Numbered from the stretch's first letter, positions 55,635 to 64,000 are shown. The stretch: 64,000 nucleotides of DNA from Coleofasciculaceae cyanobacterium (GCA_036703275.1 DATNPK010000112.1:62001-126000); one strand, 5' to 3'. Translations and numbers: made by a program. Notes: generated by a model from the sequence alone, not told the origin.

Positions 55635-56327
55635 ATGCCCCAAAACTCGACTAAAATTACTGCAAGCCTTGGCAATACTAAATCTCCTCGTCTTATTATG
55701 CCAGGAATATTTGCGTTTGCTCCTAATCGAGATACTTTAGGTGCTACCTCTTATTTAATTGTAGATAAGATTGGTAAGATTCTCCTCGATTGCCCTGCTT
55801 GGAATGAAGTAAATCAAGAATTTTTACAATCTCAGGGAAGAATTGATTCTCTCGTTATTAGCCATCGTGGCGGAATTGGCAAAAACGTTCTGCAAATGCA
55901 GCAAGCTTTAAATTGTCGAGTCATCCTACAAGAACAGGAAGCGTATCTTTTGCCCGAAGTCGAAATTACATCTTTTGATGACAATTTGCAAATCGATGCA
56001 GAACTAGAGCTAATTTGGACTCCTGGTCATTCTCCTGGTTCAGCTTGTCTCTATTGGCAGCAGGGGGGGGTATTGTTTACAGGAAGACATTTATTGCCTA
56101 AATCTAAAACTGAAATTGTTCCTTTAAAAACTGCTAAGACTTTTCATTGGTGGAGACAGTTAAACAGCATCGCTAAATTGCGCGATCGCTTTAATGCCGA
56201 AACCCTTAAATATATTATTCCTGGGGCAAACACTGGTTATTTAAGAGGGACAGGCTATATTGAAAACGCTTATGCACAATTACAAGCATTGGATTTAACC
56301 GCATTACGTTCGACAGAAGTTATTTAG
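55635..56327 (+). CDS. Metallo-beta-lactamase-fold protein with altered metal site
   Basis: 230 residues. The MBL fold is visible: TSYLIVDKIGKILLDCP strand, H77 in LVISHRGGIGK, H132 in TPGHSPGSACLYW, and FTGRHLLP. The signature HxHxDH is reduced to SHRGGIG, and the bridging Asp of TGD is R151, so normal two-zinc chemistry is unlikely. ICPGANTG-like text (IIPGANTGYLRG) marks a conserved end. The combination appears to define a cyanobacterial subfamily, probably not a random loss. Function unknown. Confidence 0.75.
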   Translation: MPQNSTKITASLGNTKSPRLIMPGIFAFAPNRDTLGATSYLIVDKIGKILLDCPAWNEVNQEFLQSQGRIDSLVISHRGGIGKNVLQMQQALNCRVILQEQEAYLLPEVEITSFDDNLQIDAELELIWTPGHSPGSACLYWQQGGVLFTGRHLLPKSKTEIVPLKTAKTFHWWRQLNSIAKLRDRFNAETLKYIIPGANTGYLRGTGYIENAYAQLQALDLTALRSTEVI

Positions 56328-56382
56328 TTAGTACTTGCCCTAACAAGATGCACAATTGATGATTTTCATTGCCAATTGAAAT

Positions 56383-56766
56383 ATGAAAAATACTGAAACA
56401 ATTGAAACTCAGATTATCAATGCCGAAGAACGACTCAGACAGGCAATGCTTGCTTCTGATGTGAGCGTCTTGGATGAACTGCTTGCTCCTGAAATTATGA
56501 TTATCCGTCATCTTGGAGAATTATTACGAAAACAAGATGATCTAAGCGCTCATAAATCTGGTTTGTTCAAGATACACAAGCTAATTCCTTCTGAGTAGCA
56601 TATTCAAATTCATGGAGAGGTGGCGATCGTATCAGTCCGAATGCAAGTCTGTGGTAGTTATAATAGCAGTCCCGCAAATGGTGACTTTCGTTACACGCGT
56701 GTTTGGGCTGTTTCTGCGAGAGGAGCTTGGCACATCGTTGCTGCTCACATAAGTATGGTAGCTTAA
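56383..56766 (+). pseudogene. DUF4440/SnoaL-like NTF2-fold protein with in-frame TAG
   Basis: A single frame of 128 codons, ATG 56383 to TAA 56764-56766, interrupted only by TAG at 56596-56598 (codon 72). Before it: EERLRQAMLASDVSVLDELLAPEIMI and HLGELLRKQDDLSAH; after it: HIQIHGEVAIVSVRMQVCGS, FRYTRVWAVSARGAWHIVAAHIS. Both halves belong to one DUF4440 domain, a small cone-shaped fold common to ketosteroid-isomerase-like proteins. As written the product is a 71-residue half domain. It follows the MBL-fold gene by 55 bases. Confidence 0.8.
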
Positions 56767-56879
56767 ACAAAAAAGTATAAACCGACATCAAGCAGAAAAA
56801 AGGATAAAGCGAGCTTTGCCAAACGTAAGCTACTCAGAAAGTATAGCAAGTGAACTATAGATTAGGACGTTAGTTATAA

Positions 56880-57060
56880 GAGCTATTAGCTGCGCAAAGT
56901 AAGACGACGGGGCTTATAAAGTCCGCCCGGTGACGGACACAGCCCAAGAGCGATCTGCCCTAAAGGATTAGTGCCTGGAGGCACGTCCGCGATCGCGCTG
57001 CGCTATTAGCCCTTTGGGTTCGACAGTTTGCGACGCGTTTGCTTCGAGTGCTATAAATGT
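56880..57060. repeat. GC-rich mosaic repeat cluster
   Basis: It holds GGTGACGG and CCGCCCGGTGACGGACAC palindromes, GCCCTAAAGGATTA (56958-56971), a GTGCC-TGGA-GGCAC hairpin (56971-56984), a HIP1 site, the second copy of the 26-base repeat (57002-57027) and TTTGCGACGCGTTTGCTTCG, which is shared in inverted form with the 47.9 kb cluster. No gene within 56767-57146. Confidence 0.7.
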
Positions 57061-57146
57061 CAATCTCAAAGGAAAAAATTCTCATTTAACTCTACTCAAC
57101 TATAATACGGGTGATATTTAGTACTTCATCCCTCATTCTGGAAAAA

Positions 57147-57596
57147 ATGACCTCTGCTCAACTTTTCGATCTAGCTAATCTTTACATATTGCCCTTTTGG
57201 ACAATGATGATTTTGTTTCCTAAATGGAACGTTACTCAAAAGGTAATGGGTTCTTATTTACCTTTCTTGCCCTTAATTGGCGCATATATTTATTATCTGG
57301 TAGCTACAGTTGAGCCAGAATCCGCAGCAGCCTTAGCTAATCCTCAGCTAGCAGATATTGCTCGCTTTTTTGCCGAAGAAGGTGCAGCAGGTGCGGGATG
57401 GGTTCACTTTCTGGTGATGGATTTATTTATCGGCAGATGGATTTATCAGCAAGGGCAAGAAAAAAAGATCTGGACGATTCATTCTTTAATCTTGTGTTTG
57501 TTTTTTGGTCCAGTAGGTTTGCTTTCTCATATCGTCACCGATACGATTTTTAGCAAAAGCAATCTGGCAGAAAAGCCAACTGATGCCACAGCTTAA
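57147..57596 (+). CDS. ABA4-like (DUF4281) membrane protein
   Basis: 149 residues from ATG 57147; a GTG at 57111 would add twelve. Four hydrophobic segments. Signature elements of ABA4-like proteins are LFDLANLYILPFWTMMILFP near the start, GAAGAGWVHFLVMDLFIGRWIYQQG in the middle and FGPVGLLSHIVT near the end. The plant homologue ABA4 is needed for neoxanthin synthesis; cyanobacteria lack neoxanthin, so the role here is undefined, possibly in carotenoid metabolism. Its stop overlaps that of the convergent gene within TTAA. Confidence 0.8.
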   Translation: MTSAQLFDLANLYILPFWTMMILFPKWNVTQKVMGSYLPFLPLIGAYIYYLVATVEPESAAALANPQLADIARFFAEEGAAGAGWVHFLVMDLFIGRWIYQQGQEKKIWTIHSLILCLFFGPVGLLSHIVTDTIFSKSNLAEKPTDATA

Positions 57597-58162
57597 CTCG
57601 CTAAATAAAAGCGATAATAGCCAACTAAATAAAAAATATCGATCGCGATCGCAATTCCTTTAGTCCATGGTGAATTAAGTAATCCCAAAACAATTGGATT
57701 AACTCCAATTACTAAAGCCATTTCCATAAACGCTACTATTCTGCCGTAGTGGTTGGGATCCCAATATGAAAAAGGGCTAATAAAGCGATAGTTACTTAAC
57801 GGGAAAAAATGACGATGAGCATCATCATTATGTACGGGAAGGTCTAATAAGGAATGACAGACCATACTGATAAACAAAATTATTCCTGGTTGACAATTGA
57901 GACGATAGCAAATGGCAGCACCTAGTAAAGCTAAGGGAATGGAGTGAAACAAAGCTACTAAATTCTGCCAAAATGGTTTGTAATAAGCTTCTGACCAAAT
58001 TTTACCTGAGGGCATTTGGTAAATAAACTTGGCAACAAAATAAAAGATAAAGATTGGTATGTCGGGCACAATTGCCCCAATAGCGATTGCTGTATTATTC
58101 TTTGGAGCAATTGTTTTTCCTAGCAACGCTAAATTGAGAATATAGTGACCAGGAGTGTTCAT
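57593..58162 (-). CDS. Polytopic membrane protein of metal-dependent-hydrolase type, hypothetical
   Basis: 189 residues from ATG 58162 (MNTPGHYILNLALLG); upstream in-frame codons would overlap the YdcF-like gene by 70 bases. About four membrane segments. Conserved-looking polar groups are TPGHYILN at the start, GAIVPDIPIF, VCHSLLDLPVHNDDAHRHFFPLSNYRF and SYWDPNHYG. The H/D-rich central loop resembles that of DUF457/YdjM-type membrane hydrolases, but the family is not certain. It follows the YdcF-like gene by eight bases, so they are one operon. Confidence 0.65.
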   Translation of the reverse strand: MNTPGHYILNLALLGKTIAPKNNTAIAIGAIVPDIPIFIFYFVAKFIYQMPSGKIWSEAYYKPFWQNLVALFHSIPLALLGAAICYRLNCQPGIILFISMVCHSLLDLPVHNDDAHRHFFPLSNYRFISPFSYWDPNHYGRIVAFMEMALVIGVNPIVLGLLNSPWTKGIAIAIDIFYLVGYYRFYLAS

Positions 58163-58170
58163 ATTATTAT

Positions 58171-58788
58171 CTAAAGTAGTTGAAAGCCTTTGCCACCATA
58201 CTGTCCCAAAACTTCTCCCGTATGTCCTGTTACTAACCAAAGGATCGATCTAGCACCATCTCGTAAACATTTTTCAACTGGCTCAGGAGGGTTATTAGAA
58301 GGAACAGCGATCGGTTTGAAGTCGATCCCTCGACTACCAAAGACTATCTCGCCAATTATTTTGGCTCGTTTCATGTGATTTTCCGAAGTAATTAGATAGA
58401 CGCTATCAATACCTTGAGCTTGCAGTTCATCTACTAAAGTAGTAAAGTTGGTTACAGTGTCGCTAGCGCGGTAATCAAAATTGAGGCGATCGCGGGAGAT
58501 GCCCGATTTAGCAAAAATTTCTTGAGCATATTCTTGGGGACTACCAGAAGAGATCCAAATCGGCAGTTGAGGATATTGCTGTGCTAGTTTAGCAGCAAAA
58601 CGTTCTCGCTCTTCATGTCCGCCCAATACTAATAAAGCTTCGGGAGTAGAGTTAACGTTAGAGACTGGTTTGAATCCAACACAAAGAAATGTTGTTACCA
58701 CTGACAACAACATTAGGTATCTGAATTTGCTCGCAGGATTGACGTTAACCAAATCAGATTCTGCTCTTGGTGGAAAGCGGAAAAACAT
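58171..58788 (-). CDS. YdcF/SanA family protein (DUF218)
   Basis: 205 residues from ATG 58788 (TTG 58794 is two codons earlier). One membrane segment (about 22-40), then a DUF218 domain: ALLVLGGHEERERFAAKLAQQYP, WISSGSPQEYA, ASDTVTNFTTLVDEL and VYLITSENHMKRAKIIGEIV. DUF218 proteins such as SanA and YdcF act in the envelope; biochemical function is not established. First gene of an operon with the downstream membrane protein. Confidence 0.85.
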   Translation of the reverse strand: MFFRFPPRAESDLVNVNPASKFRYLMLLSVVTTFLCVGFKPVSNVNSTPEALLVLGGHEERERFAAKLAQQYPQLPIWISSGSPQEYAQEIFAKSGISRDRLNFDYRASDTVTNFTTLVDELQAQGIDSVYLITSENHMKRAKIIGEIVFGSRGIDFKPIAVPSNNPPEPVEKCLRDGARSILWLVTGHTGEVLGQYGGKGFQLL

Positions 58789-59109
58789 AGGCAAAAGAGA
58801 AAGATAGGCTCTGATCTATAGCAGGAAGCGATGTCCACAAATTAGCGAAATGCCAGCAAAATATTACGGGAGTGGCGATCGCTAAGAGAGATACTTTTTT
58901 AGTAGATTTAACCTATTGTAGATATCTTTATCGAAGATGTCTCTATTTTAGAATTCATTGATTGCGTGGCGATAAATTTTTGTTAACTAACGTAAGTTTA
59001 TAAGTTTTCCGATTAATCCAGTCAAACGTGAGAAATAATAATCAACAGGGGGACAGATTTTGTTACTCTTGAATACGCTGTATTTTACTTAATTACTTAG
59101 CGACTAGGC
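58789..59109. other. Gene-free stretch upstream of aspS
   Basis: 320 bases between divergent genes. It contains one near-HIP1 site and AGGGGGACAG near 59047, but no clear promoter boxes, repeat or small gene. It must hold the aspS promoter. Confidence 0.4.
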
Positions 59110-60900
59110 ATGAGAACTAATTACTGTGGCGAATTGCGAGCCGAACATATAAACCAAACCGTGACTATCTTTGGCTGGGTCGATCGCCGTCGCGATCATG
59201 GGGGAGTAATCTTTATTGACTTACGCGATCGCACAGGTACGGTTCAAATCGTGAGCGATCCCAAACGCACACCACAATCTTATGCTGATGCCGAATCTTT
59301 ACGCAGCGAATATGTAGTCAAGGCGGTGGGTAAAGTTAGCCAACGTCCCCCAGAGTCTCTTAATGATAAGCTGCCCACAGGACAGGTAGAAATTTATGCC
59401 GAATCCATTGAAGTCTTGAATGCAGTAAGTAAACAGCTACCGTTTCAAGTTTCTACGGCGGATACAGAAAATGTGGGAGAAAAACTACGCCTCAAGCATC
59501 GTTATCTAGACTTAAGGCGCGATCGCATGGCAAAAAATCTTCAGCTACGTCATCAGGTAGTCAAAGCAATGCGTCGTTTTTTGGAAGATGAAAAAGACTT
59601 TATCGAAGTAGAGACTCCAATCTTAACTCGCTCTACCCCCGAAGGAGCGAGGGATTATCTTGTACCTTCTCGGGTTAATCCTGGTAACTGGTATGCTTTG
59701 CCTCAGTCTCCTCAGTTATTTAAACAGTTGCTGATGGTGTCGGGTTGCGATCGCTATTATCAAATTGCCCGTTGTTTCCGCGATGAAGATTTGCGCGCCG
59801 ATCGACAGCCTGAGTTTACTCAGCTAGATATGGAAATGAGCTTCATGTCTCAAGACGAGATTATTGAACTCAATGAAGCTTTAATCTGTCATATTTTTAA
59901 AACGGTTAAAAATATCGAGCTAGAACGTCCTTTTCCACGCATTACCTACGCAGAATCAATGGCTCGTTACGGTACAGATCGCCCAGATACCCGCTTTGGC
60001 ATGGAATTGGTTGATGTTTCCGATATTGTCCAAGATTCTGGGTTTAAAGTCTTCTCTGGCGCAGTCAAGAGTGGTGGACAGGTCAAAGTACTACCTATTC
60101 CTGGCGGTAATGATGCTATTTCCAATGTTCGCATCAAACCAAAGGGCGATATTTTTAACGAAGCCGTTACCGCAGGGGCAAAAGGAATTGCCTACATTCG
60201 CGTCAGAGCCAACAATGAAATCGATACCATCGGCGCAATTAAAGATAATCTGACACAAGAGCAGAAACAAGAGCTATTGAGCCGTACTGGGGCAAAACCA
60301 GGACATTTGTTGCTGTTTGGTGCGGGAGATACTGCCACGGTCAATAAATCTTTAGACCGCTTGCGCTTATTTATCGCTCAAGAGATGGGAGCGATCGATA
60401 ACGAGCAAATTAACTTAATTTGGGTCACTGAATTTCCAATGTTTGAGTGGAATATTGAGGAGAAACGTTATGAGGCGCTGCACCATCCTTTTACTGCACC
60501 CTACCCTGAAGACCAAAAAGATTTAACTACTGCCAGAGCCCAAGCTTATGACCTGGTATACAACGGTATCGAAATTGGTGGTGGCAGCTTAAGAATTTAT
60601 CAAAAAGACGTTCAAGAAGAAGTCTTCAAAGCGATCGGCTTAACTACCGAAGAAGCTGATAACAAGTTCGGTTTCTTATTAGAAGCATTTGAATACGGTA
60701 CACCTCCCCACGGAGGTATTGCCTTTGGTTTAGATCGCTTGGTAATGCTGTTGGCGGGAGAAGAATCAATTCGTGACGTTATTGCCTTTCCCAAAACCCA
60801 ACAGGCTAGTTGTCTTTTGACAGATGCTCCTGCTGCGGTAGATAATCAGCAGCTTAAAGAGCTAGAAATAGCTTCGACTTATCAGCCTAAAAAAGACTAG
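59110..60900 (+). CDS. aspS: Aspartyl-tRNA synthetase (bacterial type)
   Basis: 596 residues. OB-fold anticodon-binding domain (about 1-105; [23 protein letters not shown]), class II core with motif 2 ([20 protein letters not shown]) and motif 3 ([16 protein letters not shown]), and the inserted bacterial GAD domain (about 300-410). It charges tRNA-Asp. Bacterial AspRS can also mischarge tRNA-Asn where AsnRS is absent; not decidable here. It is followed by a repeat cluster rather than a clear terminator. Confidence 0.96.
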   Translation: MRTNYCGELRAEHINQTVTIFGWVDRRRDHGGVIFIDLRDRTGTVQIVSDPKRTPQSYADAESLRSEYVVKAVGKVSQRPPESLNDKLPTGQVEIYAESIEVLNAVSKQLPFQVSTADTENVGEKLRLKHRYLDLRRDRMAKNLQLRHQVVKAMRRFLEDEKDFIEVETPILTRSTPEGARDYLVPSRVNPGNWYALPQSPQLFKQLLMVSGCDRYYQIARCFRDEDLRADRQPEFTQLDMEMSFMSQDEIIELNEALICHIFKTVKNIELERPFPRITYAESMARYGTDRPDTRFGMELVDVSDIVQDSGFKVFSGAVKSGGQVKVLPIPGGNDAISNVRIKPKGDIFNEAVTAGAKGIAYIRVRANNEIDTIGAIKDNLTQEQKQELLSRTGAKPGHLLLFGAGDTATVNKSLDRLRLFIAQEMGAIDNEQINLIWVTEFPMFEWNIEEKRYEALHHPFTAPYPEDQKDLTTARAQAYDLVYNGIEIGGGSLRIYQKDVQEEVFKAIGLTTEEADNKFGFLLEAFEYGTPPHGGIAFGLDRLVMLLAGEESIRDVIAFPKTQQASCLLTDAPAAVDNQQLKELEIASTYQPKKD

Positions 60901-60904
60901 GCAG

Positions 60905-61140
60905 GAGTCAGGAGTCCCATATGCCCGTGCATGATTTCCTTCGGTCTCGGAGCGGTATGAAGTAAGCATTTGCCAATCGCGGATTCACGGATAAACCGCA
61001 CTCCGCCCTTCGGTCACATTTGCCCTAAAGGATTCCCTTCGGTCTCGAAGCTTATCATGCACGGACTAGCCCTAAAGGATTAGCGCCTGGAGGCGCGTCC
61101 TTCGCGTCGTCCGTAATAGACAAAGGGATAACATCAGGAG
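60905..61140. repeat. GC-rich mosaic repeat cluster with 65-base inverted copy
   Basis: Within the gap 60901-61345. Order of blocks: CCCGTGCATGAT, CCTTCGGTCTCGGAGCGGTA, a 65-base block (60951-61015) that is the exact reverse complement of 25757-25821, GCCCTAAAGGATT, ATCATGCACGG, GCCCTAAAGGATTA, the GCGCC-TGG-A-GGCGC hairpin (61083-61096) and the 26-base block (61111-61136) shared in inverted form with 47766-47791. The tail of the gap (61141-61345) is AT-rich without features. Confidence 0.75.
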
Positions 61141-61345
61141 TCAAAAGTCAGAAAGAAAACCCATTGCTATATGCGGACTTGTGCTTGCACTCTTGCACTG
61201 GCTCGGTGATCGTTCATCCCTTAAAAAATGGTATCCTGGAATCTAATATAAACGTATTAAACAACTTAAATAAGCTAAATTATTAAGTCTCAAATTATAT
61301 TTATAAAGTTATTAGTTAGCCAAAAATTTTTTAGATTAAGAAATT

Positions 61346-61912
61346 ATGCCATCATCTCGATTTGACCAAAACGAACAATACGAAGAGGAGACTCTGACGA
61401 TTGTTGATGACGAAGGGCGATCGCTTCCTTGTTATATCGAGCAATCCCTTGAAATGGATAGTATGACCTATTTGCTATTAGTACCTGTAGATATTCCAGT
61501 CATCATTATGAGTATCGATCAAGATAGTGATGAAGAGTTAGAAGCGGCGATGCTGGATGACGATGAGGCGATCGCGGAAATCTTTGATAACGCCAAAGCA
61601 GTTTTATCAGAACAAAATCTTTATTTACACCATACCGCTTATACCCTGACCGCCACAGGGGAGCTTCCTCCTATTGAAGAAGATCGAGTTTTAACTTTGG
61701 ATGGGGGTGAAGACGATGATGATGATGAGATCGAAGAAGAGTTACAGTCTTTGTGTTATTTCTATCATGCTGACCAGAAGTACGGTATCTATACTCCTTT
61801 AACTCCCTTATTATTTTTTGCTCGATACGACGGGGAAAATCGTTTGGAGTTAGTTTCACCAGATCAAGAGAATTTGATGCCTATTTTGGAAGAATTATTG
61901 TCAGAGGACTAA
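61346..61912 (+). CDS. DUF3727 family protein
   Basis: 188 residues, strongly acidic. LTIVDDEGRSLPCYIEQSLEMDSMTYLLLVPVDIP near the start, and CYFYHADQKYGIYTPLTPLLFFAR near the end are DUF3727 signatures; between them lies GGEDDDDDEIEEEL, a disordered acidic linker. Function unknown; the family is cyanobacterial and plastid-related. In many cyanobacteria it lies upstream of mltG, as here (146 bases). Confidence 0.85.
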   Translation: MPSSRFDQNEQYEEETLTIVDDEGRSLPCYIEQSLEMDSMTYLLLVPVDIPVIIMSIDQDSDEELEAAMLDDDEAIAEIFDNAKAVLSEQNLYLHHTAYTLTATGELPPIEEDRVLTLDGGEDDDDDEIEEELQSLCYFYHADQKYGIYTPLTPLLFFARYDGENRLELVSPDQENLMPILEELLSED

Positions 61913-62058
61913 GTTTCAAGGTCAAACAACCAATTTTTGAGAATTCGCTCTAGTCTTGATTGAGGGAAGACAGTTTTTGAAAAACCGAGGTAAGATAAGA
62001 CCCAGCTTTCAAGGTAAAGCTAATTATTAATAATTGGACCTGACTAAATTAATCTAGG

Positions 62059-63138
62059 ATGACTACTCAGAAAAAGCCTAAATACAAACGAATTTCTGAT
62101 CACAAACAGATTATTGCAGCCAAAGTCGTCTCAGTAGCAGTGGGAGTTATTTTGCTTTTGGGTTGGGCTGGTTGGAGAGGTTTAACTGCTCCTGTGGTCA
62201 CGAAAAGCAACGCAGCCCAGAAAACCCAGTTTACAGTCAAGCCAGGAGTATCGGGTAATCAAATCGGCACAGAGTTAGCTCAAGCAGGCTTAATTAAATC
62301 GACTAATGGTTGGAAGATTTGGACAAAGTTCAAGCAGGCAACCGACTCCTCTGGTGGATTTAAAGCTGGCACATATTTGGTTTCTCCTGAAGAATCTTTA
62401 GCTGAAATTGCCGATAAAATCTGGTCTGGGGAAATAATGCAGACCAAATTCACTATTCCCGAAGGCTGGTCTACGATGCAGATGGGAAAATATTTTGAGT
62501 CTCAAGGTTATTTTAGTGCCGCAGAATTTGAAACTGCCGTTACCACAATTCCCCATCAACAATATCCTTGGTTGCCCCAAGACCTACCAATATTAGAAGG
62601 TTTTTTATATCCAGACACTTATAAAATATCTAGCGATCTAACCAGCAACCCACAGGCAATAGTCAATACGATGCTGAATCGTTTTGAACAGGTTGCCTTA
62701 CCAGTTTACGAAGCAGCCAAACCAGACATGAGCCTGTTGGATTGGGTAACCCTAAGCAGCATTGTGGAAAAAGAGGCTGTAATTGAGAATGAACGCCCTT
62801 TGATCGCAGGAGTATTTACGGCGAGGCTCAATCAAGGAATAAAGTTAGAGTCCGATCCTACAGTCGAATATGGTTTAGGCATCAGACAAACGGCAGACCA
62901 GCCTTTAACCTTTGCTCAGGTAGGAACGCCATCACCCTATAATACGTATATGAACACTGGCTTGACTCCAACTCCTATCGCTTCTCCTGGTATAGCTAGC
63001 TTGAAGGCGACTTTGAATCCTCAAAGCACAGATTATCTGTTCTTCGTAGCTCGTTATGATGGCACGCATGTCTTTAGTGAAACTCTGAGTGAGCATGAGG
63101 CAGCTACTAGAGAAATTCGCCGTCAAAGAAATCAATAA
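62059..63138 (+). CDS. mltG: Endolytic murein transglycosylase MltG (YceG)
   Basis: 359 residues. One N-terminal membrane helix (about 20-40), a LysM-like region (TVKPGVSGNQIGTELAQAGLI), the strands FTIPEGWSTMQMGKYFES, FLYPDTYKI, catalytic SIVEKEAVIENERPLIAGVF (234-253; the active Glu is E237) and SPYNTYMNTGLTPTPIASPG near the end. It cuts nascent glycan chains next to membrane-bound elongation complexes and so sets strand length. Length and motifs are complete. Confidence 0.95.
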   Translation: MTTQKKPKYKRISDHKQIIAAKVVSVAVGVILLLGWAGWRGLTAPVVTKSNAAQKTQFTVKPGVSGNQIGTELAQAGLIKSTNGWKIWTKFKQATDSSGGFKAGTYLVSPEESLAEIADKIWSGEIMQTKFTIPEGWSTMQMGKYFESQGYFSAAEFETAVTTIPHQQYPWLPQDLPILEGFLYPDTYKISSDLTSNPQAIVNTMLNRFEQVALPVYEAAKPDMSLLDWVTLSSIVEKEAVIENERPLIAGVFTARLNQGIKLESDPTVEYGLGIRQTADQPLTFAQVGTPSPYNTYMNTGLTPTPIASPGIASLKATLNPQSTDYLFFVARYDGTHVFSETLSEHEAATREIRRQRNQ

Positions 63139-63210
63139 TTTTGTTGGCTAACGGCTATTAGCCCCAAGCTATTAGCTTTAAATCCTTCATAATTCTTTAT
63201 CCTTAATCAA

Positions 63211-64000
63211 ATGGATTTATTGCGATCGCTCCCTATTGGTTCATATTTAGAGAAACCTGTAACTTGGCTACATCAGGTAGATCCGCGCGTAAAGCTGACC
63301 TGGCTAATGACTTTTTTGATTGCTCCTGTCTTGAGTAGTCCTTGGTGGCGGCTCGGTTTAGCATCATCCTTAATTTTGCTGACTGTTGCAGCGGGTATTC
63401 CTTTTAGAGTCTGGCGCAAGCAAATAGGATGGCTGTTGCTATTATGTTCCTTTCTATTTTTATTTAGCAGCGTTGCTCCCGATACCCTAGCGGTCAAACA
63501 CCAGCCAAGAGTACCCCAGTTTTGTCCCGATCTTGCGATCGCCGATTCATCTGCCGAGCGAGTAGAGCCAACCTCTGCTTCGTGTGAATTTCAGCTACCA
63601 CAACCAACCGACTATCGGTATGTCTATTTAGATCGGCCCGAGTTTGCTTTTTTGCCACGTTTGGTAGTTACTCGTCGTTCTCTGGATGTGGCAATCCGAA
63701 TTTCTACTTTGATTTTCACTTTAATTTACAGCACTAGCCTATATCTTTTGACCACTGCTCCCGAAGAGATTACCGCCGGTTTAGAGGATATTATGAGTCC
63801 TTTACGCCGTTTAAATTTACCTATTTCTGAGATTACGCTTACCCTAACCCTATCGCTCCGTTTTATTCCTTTGGTGTTAGAAGAAGTGCAGAATTTAGTC
63901 CGTTCAATTCGTACTAGAGCCATCGATTGGAAGAAATTAGGTTTGCGTCGTAGCGCACAACTATGGCTGATTGTCTCGGAAAAACTCTTAAACAATTTAT
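63211..64000 (+). CDS. EcfT/CbiQ-type transporter membrane protein (3' truncated by window)
   Basis: The frame opens at ATG 63211 (MDLLRSLPIGSYLEKPVTWLHQ) and is open to the window end, 263 codons. An amphipathic start is followed by VDPRVKLTWLMTFLIAPVLSSPWW, the CbiQ-type first helix, a loop of about 65 residues (about 98-160; PDTLAVKHQPRVPQF to YRYVYLDRPEF), and the later LSLRFIPLVLEEVQNLVRSIRTRAIDW, which carries the coupling-helix motif of EcfT. It forms the transmembrane coupling subunit of an energy-coupling-factor vitamin or metal importer. No S component or ATPase is visible here. Confidence 0.85.
   Translation, partial: MDLLRSLPIGSYLEKPVTWLHQVDPRVKLTWLMTFLIAPVLSSPWWRLGLASSLILLTVAAGIPFRVWRKQIGWLLLLCSFLFLFSSVAPDTLAVKHQPRVPQFCPDLAIADSSAERVEPTSASCEFQLPQPTDYRYVYLDRPEFAFLPRLVVTRRSLDVAIRISTLIFTLIYSTSLYLLTTAPEEITAGLEDIMSPLRRLNLPISEITLTLTLSLRFIPLVLEEVQNLVRSIRTRAIDWKKLGLRRSAQLWLIVSEKLLNNL

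Noticed and set aside
20863-56598. Stop-codon reassignment to explain in-frame stops
   Set aside because: One is TAA and the other TAG, and all three stop codons end intact genes in the window, so a changed code is not supported.

Overview
The window is chromosomal DNA of a cyanobacterium. The evidence is the very frequent HIP1 palindrome GCGATCGC, an AT-rich background, the sulfolipid synthase SqdX, a thylakoid-type thioredoxin (TxlA/HCF164 family), and many families largely confined to cyanobacteria (DUF928, DUF2605, DUF2973, DUF3727, ABA4-like, CHASE2 signalling proteins). The species cannot be named from sequence alone. The gene mix suggests a unicellular or colonial form with a repeat-rich genome. 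No rRNA, tRNA, CRISPR array, intact insertion sequence or prophage was recognised.

Layout. 1-5.3 kb: the 3' end of a CHAD-domain gene, a UbiA-like membrane protein coupled to a tiny CxxC protein, small hypothetical genes, a single-domain response regulator, a periplasmic solute-binding protein and a DUF423 membrane protein. 5.4-16.3 kb: sqdX, menH, a frameshifted double-GAF gene resembling a cyanobacteriochrome, a family 2 glycosyltransferase, a MATE exporter, lysS with a C-terminal KTSC domain, a lipoprotein sugar dehydrogenase, a NIL-ferredoxin and txlA. 16.5-20.3 kb: an acidic-tailed protein, an RRM RNA-binding protein after a long leader, and glmU. 20.3-25.4 kb: a signalling island of a CHAT peptidase-like gene (in-frame stop), a DUF928 gene (frameshift) and a divergent CHASE2-GGDEF-EAL gene. 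25.9-33.2 kb: a phosphohexomutase, a MIF-like tautomerase, an ABC ATPase plus amidase operon, a membrane Ser/Thr kinase and the DUF2973/DUF2605 pair. 33.5-43.6 kb: thrS, an alpha/beta-hydrolase-like protein, ilvB with a zinc-ribbon tail, an aspartate aminotransferase, a MalK-type ATPase next to a GH13 alpha-glucan hydrolase, and a phosphoesterase. 43.7-55.5 kb: a LapA-like protein, aroK, argB, speE, rph, an M23 peptidase, ndk, ddl and an M50-like protein without its HExxH motif. 55.6-64 kb: a metallo-beta-lactamase-fold protein, a broken DUF4440 gene, an ABA4-like protein, a YdcF-family pair, aspS, DUF3727, mltG and the start of an EcfT/CbiQ-like gene running off the edge.

Most genes are single-gene housekeeping units: aminoacyl-tRNA synthetases, amino-acid and cell-wall precursor synthesis, and lipid and quinone synthesis. 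Two features stand out. First, four genes carry a single inactivating lesion each (two frameshifts, two in-frame stops), and two of these sit in the CHAT-DUF928-CHASE2 island. Second, the longer intergenic gaps are filled by mosaic GC-rich elements made of short palindromic blocks. Some blocks recur as exact inverted copies tens of kilobases apart, and one hairpin pair shows a compensatory base change.
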